Of a DNA stretch of 7,176 nt, positions 1 through 6,593 are shown in pieces. Numbering within the stretch: the stretch's first letter is position 1; every line of letters starts with the position of its first letter. The DNA is from an uncultured Saprospiraceae bacterium. Its GTDB lineage: Bacteria; Bacteroidota; Bacteroidia; Chitinophagales; Saprospiraceae. Location: positions 1-7,176 of the forward strand of contig CAKZUM010000291.1 in NCBI GenBank assembly GCA_937921525.1, given 5' to 3'. The position numbers and the translations under genes were made by a program. The notes under the pieces were generated by a model, which saw only the letters and a list, made by a program, of their open reading frames with translations, did not search any database and had not been told where the DNA came from.

Positions 1-1784
1 CGCCAAGGCGTACCTGTTGTAAATCCCGCATGTGTGGTGTTATCCCATTGCATAGGACGACGAATATCTTCATCTGGTTTTACACCACTCATTCCAATTT
101 CTTCTCCATAGTATAGGTAAGGTATTCCCGGTAAAGTTAGATACAGCGCAGCGGCTAATTTGATTTTGGACTCACTTTTATTGAAAGTATCAAAAATTCT
201 ATTTTGGTCATGGTTGGCCAAAAAAGTACCGTACTGCAAATGGGGATAAATATTATAGATCTTTTGTACTTGGGCATAGAGATTGTCTGTTCTACCTTCA
301 TTCACCGCCTGTTGAATATTCCAAGCTAAATCAAATTCAAAACAATAATCTATTCGATCCTCTTTTACATAGTTAATAACCGAGTTAGTATTGGTCCATG
401 CCTCGCCAACAGAAAAGGCATCTGGCTTAGTAGCCTTTACATGTTCGGTAAAGTCTTCCCAAAATTGATAAGTTCCTTGTGTATCTTCTAATTTTCGATC
501 TTCTTCCACGATATATTTGACGGCATCTAAACGGAAGCCATCTATCCCTATATCAGATAACCAAAAGTCTGCCGCCTTAAATATTTCCTCTTTTACTCGA
601 GGTTCTTGATAATTTAGGTCAGGCATTCCATCCCAAAATAACCCATAATAATAAGACCCATTCTTTTCATGCCACACTCGCTGTCCCCATGGTCCATTAT
701 AATTAGGATTACTAGTGGACCATCTATAAAAATTGCGATGTTCCGCATTAGGGCCTGTTACTGCATTTTTAAACCAATCACTTTGACTAGAATTATGGTT
801 AATAACAAAGTCAATAATTACTTTAATACCTCTCTTATGTGCTTCCTCTAAAAACTCCTTAAAATCAGCCATTCCACCAAAATCGCTTTCAACAGATTGA
901 TAATCTATTACATCATAGCCATGATAACTTCCAGCCTCATGTATTGGCATAAGCCAAATACCTGTAATACCTAGATCATCTGTGGTATTGGGATCTCCAT
1001 CATTCAAGTAATCCAATTGTTGGGTCAGCCCTTTAAAGTCTCCAATACCGTCGCCATTACTATCTTTGAAACTTCTTACAAAGATTTCATAAAATACCGT
1101 TTCATTCCACCAAGGAGTGTTGTTTTCTATTCTTGGTAAAACAGTCAAGTAATCTTCTAAAACAAGCGTATTTGTTTGATCTCCTTTCTTTACGGTTAAT
1201 TGAACAGAATAAGTACCTGGATCTTCGTATTTAACCACAGGATTTTTCGCTGTGGATACATTGGGAGTCCCGCCCTCAAACGTCCACGCCCATTCCGTCA
1301 CCGTTCCAGAAGAACGGTCATCAAAGCTTATAATCCCTTCTTCATAAAATTCTCTGAGACTGACATTAAAATCTGCTATAAGATCAGCATCAGGAGGCGT
1401 CTCATTATTATACCAATGGAACAAAGTCTCGCCATCCTCCCCCACAGTGTGCGTCCGATCATTGCCTAATCCAGGAAATTCCTCTCGGCCATCCCATTGT
1501 CCATTAAATCGAAACTTATAAGCTATATTATCCCCTTTTTGAAAACCGTCAATAGTTAGTTCATATAAGCCATTCCCTTCTTCATCTTTAAATCGTCCAG
1601 ACCCGTTCCAACCATTGAATGTTCCTGCCACCTCTACCCATTCTGTATCCTTATTAAATGTACCTTGCTCTATTTGATAAGATAAGTCAACTTGAAAAAT
1701 AATACTTACCTGACTACTGACAGATGTGGCTATAATGCACGGAAACAATAAAATTATTAGATGTTTTAACAGTTTATGACTCAT
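1..1784 (-). CDS. Secreted GH13 alpha-amylase with PKD domain, C-terminus beyond left edge
   Basis: Probably an extracellular or surface enzyme hydrolysing alpha-1,4-glucosidic bonds of starch or glycogen. I translated 594 codons with no stop; the frame runs off the left edge, so the end of the barrel and domain C are missing. Residues 1 to about 25 are a signal peptide (K-rich start, LIILLF core); the Cys at 16 lacks a lipobox. Residues 26-125 form a starch-binding-like beta domain (VAGTFNGWN at 52-60), about 132-218 a PKD domain (EWAWTFEGG; DPGTYSVQLTV), and from about 225 the GH13 barrel. A calcium-loop-like D241-D249 is followed by region I DFVINH (325-330), nucleophile D420 (GFRLDAVKY), acid/base E461 (SVGEAW) and transition-state D526 (LANHDQNR). 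MPDLN at 387-391 is the region V form typical of subfamily GH13_36, which lies between oligo-1,6-glucosidases and neopullulanases, so exact specificity is open. The ATG directly precedes the signal peptide. No Shine-Dalgarno is seen. Confidence 0.95.
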   Translation of the reverse strand, partial: MSHKLLKHLIILLFPCIIATSVSSQVSIIFQVDLSYQIEQGTFNKDTEWVEVAGTFNGWNGSGRFKDEEGNGLYELTIDGFQKGDNIAYKFRFNGQWDGREEFPGLGNDRTHTVGEDGETLFHWYNNETPPDADLIADFNVSLREFYEEGIISFDDRSSGTVTEWAWTFEGGTPNVSTAKNPVVKYEDPGTYSVQLTVKKGDQTNTLVLEDYLTVLPRIENNTPWWNETVFYEIFVRSFKDSNGDGIGDFKGLTQQLDYLNDGDPNTTDDLGITGIWLMPIHEAGSYHGYDVIDYQSVESDFGGMADFKEFLEEAHKRGIKVIIDFVINHNSSQSDWFKNAVTGPNAEHRNFYRWSTSNPNYNGPWGQRVWHEKNGSYYYGLFWDGMPDLNYQEPRVKEEIFKAADFWLSDIGIDGFRLDAVKYIVEEDRKLEDTQGTYQFWEDFTEHVKATKPDAFSVGEAWTNTNSVINYVKEDRIDYCFEFDLAWNIQQAVNEGRTDNLYAQVQKIYNIYPHLQYGTFLANHDQNRIFDTFNKSESKIKLAAALYLTLPGIPYLYYGEEIGMSGVKPDEDIRRPMQWDNTTHAGFTTGTPW

Positions 1785-1920
1785 AAATCGAAATTTATTT
1801 TAATTTTTTTTTAAAAATACTAATTATTTTTTTTTGTAATTATTTATAAATCAATTAATTAAATTAAGTCGTTTTTTTAGAAAAAATTTTTATCAATTAT
1901 TTAATAAAAAATAGGGCATA
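1785..1920. other. Very AT-rich leader upstream of the amylase gene
   Basis: Positions 1801-1920 contain only about 12 G or C in 120 bases, with runs of up to nine T on the plus strand (A on the amylase-sense strand). No ORF is visible. Read on the minus strand it is the untranslated leader of the amylase gene. I found no exact TAnnTTTG element facing the amylase, only 7-of-8 matches without a well-placed TTTG, so its promoter is not assigned. A-rich leaders are common in front of Bacteroidota genes, which mostly do not use Shine-Dalgarno pairing. Confidence 0.6.
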
Positions 1921-1924
1921 AAGT

Positions 1925-1955
1925 TTTGCAAATTCCTTAGATCGTCTTATCTTTG
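1925..1955 (+). promoter_or_regulatory. Bacteroidota-type promoter facing right
   Basis: TTTG at 1925-1928 is followed after 19 bases by TATCTTTG at 1948-1955. This matches the housekeeping sigma consensus of Bacteroidota (TTTG near -33, TAnnTTTG near -7), including the usual spacing. Transcription should begin near 1960, which is exactly where a small hairpin starts. No protein gene is oriented rightward downstream. The short transcript would end at the T-run at 2024-2031. A chance match is possible in such AT-rich DNA, but the position just ahead of hairpins and a terminator makes it more credible. Confidence 0.6.
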
Positions 1956-1959
1956 TATT

Positions 1960-2031
1960 GTTCCTTCCGAGGAACACTATAGCGTGTTTAGAAAACTCCA
2001 TTGAAGCCTGGCTTCAATGGAGATTTTTTTT
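1960..2031 (+). ncRNA. Candidate small RNA of about 72 nt
   Basis: A self-contained plus-strand unit lies in the gap between two minus-strand genes. It follows a consensus-like promoter and ends in a strong intrinsic terminator. The 5' end can fold as GTTCC (1960-1964) with GGAAC (1971-1975), loop TTCCGA. A competing stem pairs GAACAC (1972-1977) with GTGTTT (1984-1989). A short linker, TAGAAAA by sequence, leads to the terminator stem at 1996-2022. There is no start codon or ORF inside. I do not recognise an Rfam family. It could be a trans-acting sRNA, or an antisense RNA to read-through transcripts of the propeller gene, or its unpaired linker could be a seed region. Function is unknown; the call rests on structure and signals only. 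Confidence 0.45.
1996..2031 (+). terminator. Strong intrinsic terminator of the candidate small RNA
   Basis: CTCCATTGAAGC (1996-2007) pairs perfectly with GCTTCAATGGAG (2011-2022) across a three-base loop, giving a 12-bp stem. It is followed by A and then eight T (2024-2031) on the plus strand. On the minus strand the same stem is followed by only four T and then C, so it may also stop leftward read-through, but the better polarity is rightward. Confidence 0.8.
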
Positions 2032-2060
2032 GTACCTACCTCAAAATCTTTTCCTTCCTT

Positions 2061-2087
2061 AAAAGCTCACTCCTTAAGCAAGTGAGC
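2061..2087 (-). terminator. Terminator overlapping the propeller gene's stop codon
   Basis: Read on the minus strand, GCTCACT (2087-2081) and AGTGAGC (2071-2065) form a 7-bp stem with a nine-base loop. It is followed directly by TTTT (2064-2061). The TGA stop of the propeller gene (2069-2067) lies inside the 3' arm, so the last codons form the 5' arm and loop. This is a compact intrinsic terminator for the leftward transcript. The short T-run makes it weaker than the structure at 1996-2031, which could act as a back-up. Confidence 0.6.
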
Positions 2088-4163
2088 CTTGTTAATTTCG
2101 AGATCAGTATAGGTCTTTGATTTAGAACTATTCCAAGAAACTTCCACCTTTTCAATTTTATTTACCTGTGCTAATCCAAAATGTATTGCTCTTGGCTTTT
2201 GCATCCGCTGCCCTCTCCCTGCATTTACTTCTTGAGTATATATCTGCCCATCTGCATATACTTTTACGATAGTACCAATCGCCAATTTATTCCCAGATGT
2301 ACCTTCCAATTGAATAGTAACCCAGTTATTCGGTTTTGCAATATTTTTATATAGGTGAAAGCCATTTTCTCCGCCAATTGCCACATCCAATTGTCCATCG
2401 TTATTATAATCCACATAGCATACATCATAATTTAAGTTTACTCGATCCAGTCCTGAATCAATTGTACTTAACTTAAAGGAATGATCTGATTGTTGTAGAT
2501 ATACATCAACATATCGACAGCCATAATAAGCTGTAGTTATTAAGTCTACTAATCCATCATTATTCAAATCTCCAAAGGCTGCCCCAGCATGAGTCTCTTC
2601 ATATTGAATACCTGATTGATTCGTAATATCCGAAAATTGTCCTTTATCATTTCTAAATAAAGTAGTTCCCCTATGTCCTTTCGATGCTACTAGCCAAGGA
2701 TGCGCTAGTTGAGGCAATAACAAATCAAAGTCTCCATCATTATCATAGTCATACCAATCTATTCCGGTGCCATGATTGAATACCTTTTTCGATTGCCCTC
2801 TAGGTTTTGGGGCTTTCCTTTTTTTAAATCGACCATTTCCTTTATTGATATACAATTCATCTTCCTCTAAGAAGTAGTTGGTAACATAAAGATCTGCATC
2901 TCCATCCATATCCACGTCTATAAATTGAACGGCTCTACTCCGTTTATTTTTGTTGCGATTAGGTAAATGAGTCTTTTCATCCTCTGCAATGCAAGACTTT
3001 AAATTTTGAAAATTATAGCCTTTTTTATGTCTTCGATATAAACGCTTGGTGACATCTTTAAAGCCCAGTTGTCCATCATTGAGCAGTAGATAATTTGGAG
3101 AAGGAATTGGATATTTAGTGATATATTGAGTGATGGCAATATCAGGAAATCCATCCTTGTCAATATCGGCAATACTATAGGCACTTAATGCTGGAAAAGG
3201 AGGTAGGAATATTTCTTGGATCGTCCATTGTCCAGTCCCGTCATTAATGTATAGGCTACTTGTTTTCAAACCTAAAAATAGAATATCTTGATCCCCATCA
3301 TTATCCATATCTATAAAACAGGAACCTCTTAATCGCTGTTTAGATGGAGGCTTCAACTGTTCGGATATATTGACAAAATGACCTTCTTGATTTTTAAATA
3401 ATCTTTTACCAACTAATAAGTCTATCCACCCATCTTGATCCATATCCCCCCATGAAATGGAGGGGCTTTGATGGTTCAAAGCTAGGCCTACTTCCTCTGT
3501 TACATCTTCCAGTAAGGGCATTTTTTTTGGTGTAAACTCCATCACAATATCCATTGAAACAGGGCTATTTTCCCTGATCCAGTCCGAACTATCCTGCATC
3601 AATAAATAGGTAGGATGATAATTACCACCATCTATAGACGCACAAAATTCTGGTAGAAATGTAGTGTCTTGCCTTCCCCCAAAATTGCCTTCAAAATCTT
3701 TTAGCACTACAAAAAATTGATCGTTCTCGATCATCACTTCTTTTGATAATTCTATAAGGATTACTTCTTCCCCCTCTTCTTCTTTATGGATGGATATGGG
3801 AGGATGAATTTTCTTTTTTAAAAATGGTAAATAACTACCGCCTTCATGTCCAAATAATTGCAGGATACAAGTGCCAGAGGCACCATCTAAATATAGGTTA
3901 ATTTGCTTTAGTTCGCCTGGCCTTTTAGGGGTGATTCTGGTTATTTGTTGGGGGTAATCTTTTGAGAGGAGTGTTGTGCAGGTGTCTAGGTTATGGTAGG
4001 TGGAGAAGGTGTCTAGTTGGGCTTGTATATTGGGTATAAAAAAAAAGATATTTAGTAATGATGAAAGGATAAGTTGACTATTTACGTTTACTAAACCTTT
4101 GAGATTTAGTAAACGTGCGCTTTCATATGCGGAAGTTATTCTTTTGTTGTTACTTACTCCCAT
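2067..4163 (-). CDS. Secreted FG-GAP/VCBS beta-propeller protein with C-terminal ASPIC/UnbV domain
   Basis: Predicted exported protein of 698 aa. A hydrophobic signal core lies at about residues 30-45 (LILSSLLNIFFFIPN) with a likely cut after QA near 48. Residues 50-215 are an uncharacterised beta-rich region. Seven FG-GAP/VCBS calcium motifs follow, starting near D240 (DMDQDG), D285 (DMDNDG), D333 (DIDKDG), D416 (DVDMDG), D472 (DYDNDG), D532 (DLNNDG) and D585 (DYNNDG), as expected for an integrin-alpha-like seven-bladed propeller. Residues 613-698 are an ASPIC/UnbV domain (GTSGNKLAIG; HFGL; VEVSWNSS). Such proteins are usually extracytoplasmic binding or adhesion proteins; the ligand is unknown. 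I chose the ATG at 4163 rather than 4223: its leader is A-rich and it overlaps the upstream TPR gene by only 10 bp. No other ATG, GTG or TTG precedes the signal core, so the N-region is long (about 28 residues). No type IX sorting tail is evident. Confidence 0.88.
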   Translation of the reverse strand: MGVSNNKRITSAYESARLLNLKGLVNVNSQLILSSLLNIFFFIPNIQAQLDTFSTYHNLDTCTTLLSKDYPQQITRITPKRPGELKQINLYLDGASGTCILQLFGHEGGSYLPFLKKKIHPPISIHKEEEGEEVILIELSKEVMIENDQFFVVLKDFEGNFGGRQDTTFLPEFCASIDGGNYHPTYLLMQDSSDWIRENSPVSMDIVMEFTPKKMPLLEDVTEEVGLALNHQSPSISWGDMDQDGWIDLLVGKRLFKNQEGHFVNISEQLKPPSKQRLRGSCFIDMDNDGDQDILFLGLKTSSLYINDGTGQWTIQEIFLPPFPALSAYSIADIDKDGFPDIAITQYITKYPIPSPNYLLLNDGQLGFKDVTKRLYRRHKKGYNFQNLKSCIAEDEKTHLPNRNKNKRSRAVQFIDVDMDGDADLYVTNYFLEEDELYINKGNGRFKKRKAPKPRGQSKKVFNHGTGIDWYDYDNDGDFDLLLPQLAHPWLVASKGHRGTTLFRNDKGQFSDITNQSGIQYEETHAGAAFGDLNNDGLVDLITTAYYGCRYVDVYLQQSDHSFKLSTIDSGLDRVNLNYDVCYVDYNNDGQLDVAIGGENGFHLYKNIAKPNNWVTIQLEGTSGNKLAIGTIVKVYADGQIYTQEVNAGRGQRMQKPRAIHFGLAQVNKIEKVEVSWNSSKSKTYTDLEINKAHLLKE
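4084..4116. repeat. Perfect 12-bp inverted repeat inside the propeller gene's 5' end
   Basis: ACGTTTACTAAA (4084-4095) and TTTAGTAAACGT (4105-4116) are exact reverse complements separated by nine bases. The hairpin lies within codons 16-27 of the propeller CDS, between the overlapping start codon and the signal-peptide core. No T-run follows it on either strand, so it is not a typical terminator. It could be an mRNA stem-loop affecting translation or processing between the coupled TPR and propeller genes, or a dyad operator site. Confidence 0.7.
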
Positions 4164-5074
4164 TTTTTTTGTTTTTGATAGAATTCGTTCACCCAAGCTA
4201 AAGCTCCTTTTGTGTCTAACCAAATATCTCCTGAATCATTGAGACAGAAAATTGCCTCATTTAGATCCCCAATTCCCATGTATTGAGGCAGCGTATTGGG
4301 TAATTCTCTTTTACCTATTAAAAATTCAGTTACGAATTCATTAGCACTATACGCTTTATGTAAGGCCCGATTTGTTTTTAAAGAGCTACCCTCTTGTTTA
4401 AATAAATATAGAGCGTAAGTATATTGCCATAATGCACTCCCCTCTTCTTTAAACGCATTATATAAACCTAAATATTCTTCTCCCTTGTTTAGTCTGACTA
4501 GACAGACGGCTAATTGATATCTTATTCCTTGATTGTCATTCGGGTTCCATTCTAACATTTCTTGAAAATGTTTGATACCTTCCTCTGCTTTATTAGTAAG
4601 GCATAGACAATTGGCTAAGCCTCCTTTTGCTCTCATAAAAGGTCTTGTCTCATGGGCTGCCCAAAAATGACCCTTTAATTCCTTGAATTCATTTTCTCCT
4701 ATGGCTTTTTCACCAGCCTCCACTCCTTTAGAATAGTAGTAAAGCTTACTCTTTAAATCAGGTTCACTTTCAGCCAAGTACACATAAGCATCCGCGTTAG
4801 TGGAGTCTAACTTAATAGCTTCCTGAGCCAATTTTTTCCCTTTCTCAAAAGGAGAATCATATGCTTCAATTATTAATTCTTGAGCTTTTTCTATATTAGT
4901 TGTATGCTCCTTTTTTTTAGGGACAATTTCATCAAGCTTCTTACCTATAGTTTGATTTAGAAATGCTTGAAGTTCTTCCTCACTCCCGAAATTTTGCTCT
5001 TGAATATGTTTGAATAAGTCGCCAATGCCTTTTTCAATACCTAATTTGTTGATTGATTTATTTTTCTTTGCCAT
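4154..5074 (-). CDS. ST7-like tetratricopeptide repeat protein
   Basis: A 306-aa cytoplasmic protein; no signal peptide or membrane segment is seen. Residues 1-55 are a charged, Lys-rich helical region. Residues 60-125 look like a degenerate TPR pair (AIKLDSTNADAYVYLAE). Residues 135-190 carry the hallmark string RPFMRAKGGLANCL (144-157) and LEWNPNDNQGIRYQL (174-188), which resembles the TPR core of the ST7 family. The C-terminus holds GDLNEAIFCL and IWLDTKGALAWV (269-295), a pattern I associate with bacterial members of this TPR group. TPR folds bind proteins or peptides; no partner is known. The stop overlaps the start of the propeller gene (ATGGGAGTAA at 4163-4154), implying one mRNA and coupled translation, although that product is exported and this one is not. 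The gene lies 130 bp after the Fic gene. Confidence 0.8.
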   Translation of the reverse strand: MAKKNKSINKLGIEKGIGDLFKHIQEQNFGSEEELQAFLNQTIGKKLDEIVPKKKEHTTNIEKAQELIIEAYDSPFEKGKKLAQEAIKLDSTNADAYVYLAESEPDLKSKLYYYSKGVEAGEKAIGENEFKELKGHFWAAHETRPFMRAKGGLANCLCLTNKAEEGIKHFQEMLEWNPNDNQGIRYQLAVCLVRLNKGEEYLGLYNAFKEEGSALWQYTYALYLFKQEGSSLKTNRALHKAYSANEFVTEFLIGKRELPNTLPQYMGIGDLNEAIFCLNDSGDIWLDTKGALAWVNEFYQKQKKWE

Positions 5075-5204
5075 ATTGATATGTGTTTTCTTAAAATCAA
5101 AATATTGAAGTTGTTTAATTCGAAAAAATTAGCAGAATTATAAGCTAAATTTCTAGAATTAGAAATCTACTAAAACCTCTAGCTATTTTTAATGTGCTCA
5201 TTAA
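5075..5204. other. Intergenic gap between the Fic gene and the TPR gene
   Basis: This AT-rich 130-bp gap contains a small perfect stem, ATTTCTA (5149-5155) with TAGAAAT (5160-5166) and a four-base loop. There is no T-run next to it, so a terminator for the Fic gene is doubtful. The 10-mer TAAGCTAAAT at 5141-5150 recurs just upstream of the Fic gene at 6544-6553. For the TPR gene, only an imperfect TAnnTTTG-like element (ATATTTTG, 5105-5098) was found, without a good -33 TTTG. Whether the TPR gene has its own promoter here is undecided. Confidence 0.4.
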
Positions 5205-6533
5205 TTACTTAGTAGCATTCTTAACTTTATCAAATAAGTTATTGATTACGATTTCTGTTAAATTTTCAATCTCCCTATCAGTTAGAAATTCATTGTAGCT
5301 CTTAGAGATTTCTTGTTCTTTTCCATCTATAGTAAGTGAATAATTGAAAACATTTAAGTTTACAAGAATTTGCGATGATGCCTTAAGTTTTTCTGACTCA
5401 GGTTTACTTATTAATGGTGTTTTTAATTCAAGTATTAGTCTAAACTTTTCTAGGTTATCTTCGGTCTTATTTCTGTAAACATCTATCTTATTAGGAGGAA
5501 AGTTATAAAAAGTCCGATTTAACAGTTTAAAACTTTTATTAAACTCATGTTTTAAAAATAAATCTTTAAAAGTACTTGCTCGATCTTGAATTTGGTTAAA
5601 TAATTTTGAAATTGATTTATCATAAAGAACCATTGATAATTTATCCTGCCGTTTTGGACTAGTTGGCAAACCACTTTTAAGTTGCTTTTTCCAGACTTCT
5701 ATTTCCTTATATAAATCATCTTTTTCAGAAATGGATTCCCCCTTAGCAGCTTTTATGGCTGTTTCCAATGACCAGATCAATTGAGTTCCCAAGTATTCCA
5801 CAAAAGCTTGAGTATTACCTGTGTCTGCTTGATTAAGTGCATAGAGATAATTTGATTTATCCTCACTTCTAATAATGAGGGGTGGGAACCCTTTTTTCAT
5901 TAAATGATAATTCATTAACAATCTACTAACTCTACCATTACCATCATCGAATGGGTGAATTATGACAAACCGATAATGTAGATAAGCTGCTGTTATCAAA
6001 GGATGATCTTCTTGATTAGAACTATACCAACTTACTAAATCGTTCATTTTCGCTGGCACTTCATGTGGCTCTGCATATCTAAATATCTCTCCAGACTTTA
6101 GCCTTACGTGATTTGGATGATCTTTGTATTCTCCAACTTTAATTAATCTACGAGTTGGTTGTCCGTCTTGTGTTTGTGCATCCATCCAGTAATCCTTAAC
6201 CAAGATCATTTGATTCAATTCTCTTATGTCTTTCTCGATCAAATCTCTACTCGAATCTTTAGCCCAATCCCGTATAACATAAATTGCAGAATCGTGAGCG
6301 CGCATCTCATTTACATCTTTTAATGAATTATTTTGAGCTTTGAAATCATCTCCTAATTTTAGGAGAAGTTGGGTTTCCCCGTAGGTCATGGTATTACCCT
6401 CTATGTGGTTGGAGTTAAAATTCCATTCTAATCTGAATTTCTCCCATAGGATTTCTTCCCCTTCTTTTGCCATAGGCATTAGCTTGTCAAGTTCCTCTTT
6501 CAATCTTTCTATTTCTATAAGAATTTCTTTCAT
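5205..6533 (-). CDS. Fic family protein, probable AMP-transferase with N-terminal inhibitory motif
   Basis: Fic enzymes usually transfer AMP from ATP to a Ser, Thr or Tyr hydroxyl of target proteins; the target here is unknown. The 442-aa protein carries a complete Fic motif HPFDDGNGRVSR at 193-204: H193 catalytic base, D197 metal ligand, GNGR anion-binding nest, R204. The flap region is near 127-145 (TRRLIKVGEY). SNHIEG at 41-46 fits the (S/T)xxxE(G/N) inhibitory-helix motif, with E45 expected to block the ATP gamma-phosphate site, so this is a class II, self-inhibited Fic with no separate antitoxin needed. The last 160 residues (about 280-442) are charged and matched no domain I know; I saw no clear winged-helix motif. 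No signal peptide, so cytoplasmic. The ATG at 6533 gives a normal Fic N-terminus. The TPR gene upstream ends 60 bp away, so cotranscription is possible. Confidence 0.93.
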   Translation of the reverse strand: MKEILIEIERLKEELDKLMPMAKEGEEILWEKFRLEWNFNSNHIEGNTMTYGETQLLLKLGDDFKAQNNSLKDVNEMRAHDSAIYVIRDWAKDSSRDLIEKDIRELNQMILVKDYWMDAQTQDGQPTRRLIKVGEYKDHPNHVRLKSGEIFRYAEPHEVPAKMNDLVSWYSSNQEDHPLITAAYLHYRFVIIHPFDDGNGRVSRLLMNYHLMKKGFPPLIIRSEDKSNYLYALNQADTGNTQAFVEYLGTQLIWSLETAIKAAKGESISEKDDLYKEIEVWKKQLKSGLPTSPKRQDKLSMVLYDKSISKLFNQIQDRASTFKDLFLKHEFNKSFKLLNRTFYNFPPNKIDVYRNKTEDNLEKFRLILELKTPLISKPESEKLKASSQILVNLNVFNYSLTIDGKEQEISKSYNEFLTDREIENLTEIVINNLFDKVKNATK

Positions 6534-6553
6534 AGCTAAATTTTAAGCTAAAT
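6533..6553. promoter_or_regulatory. Repeat-rich site touching the Fic start codon
   Basis: AGCTAAAT occurs twice in tandem orientation (6534-6541 and 6546-6553). The outer arms TAGCT (6533-6537) and AGCTA (6546-6550) also make an imperfect dyad directly against the Fic ATG. Such placement would suit a repressor site or an mRNA structure hiding the start. TATATTTA just upstream on the minus strand is a 7-of-8 match to TAnnTTTG but lacks a TTTG at the right distance. It is only a weak candidate, since the DNA is AT-rich. Confidence 0.25.
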
Positions 6554-6593
6554 ATAAGACTTTGTTAGCAAGATTATTAGACTACTACTGTTC

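Noticed and set aside
669..851. 60-aa plus-strand open frame
   Set aside because: It lies antisense within the GH13 catalytic domain, whose conserved motifs on the minus strand span this stretch; its sequence has no recognisable features.
1300..1318. 7-bp inverted repeat ACCGTTC/GAACGGT
   Set aside because: It is in the middle of the PKD-coding region with no T-run or regulatory context; short coding palindromes of this size are expected by chance.
1200..1469. 89-aa plus-strand open frame
   Set aside because: It is antisense to the PKD and starch-binding-like part of the amylase gene; basic, low-information composition typical of a shadow frame.
2999..3184. 61-aa minus-strand open frame
   Set aside because: It is a different frame fully inside the propeller gene, where the correct frame carries the calcium-binding repeats.
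3980..4016. Direct repeat AGGTGTCTAG, two copies 27 bp apart
   Set aside because: The copies are in frame and encode LDT twice near the mature N-terminus of the propeller protein; too short and isolated to be called a repeat element.
4164..4223. Upstream ATG at 4223 for the propeller gene
   Set aside because: It would add 20 Lys/Arg-rich residues before an already long signal N-region and extend the overlap with the TPR gene to 70 bp; the ATG at 4163 has an A-rich leader and a minimal overlap.
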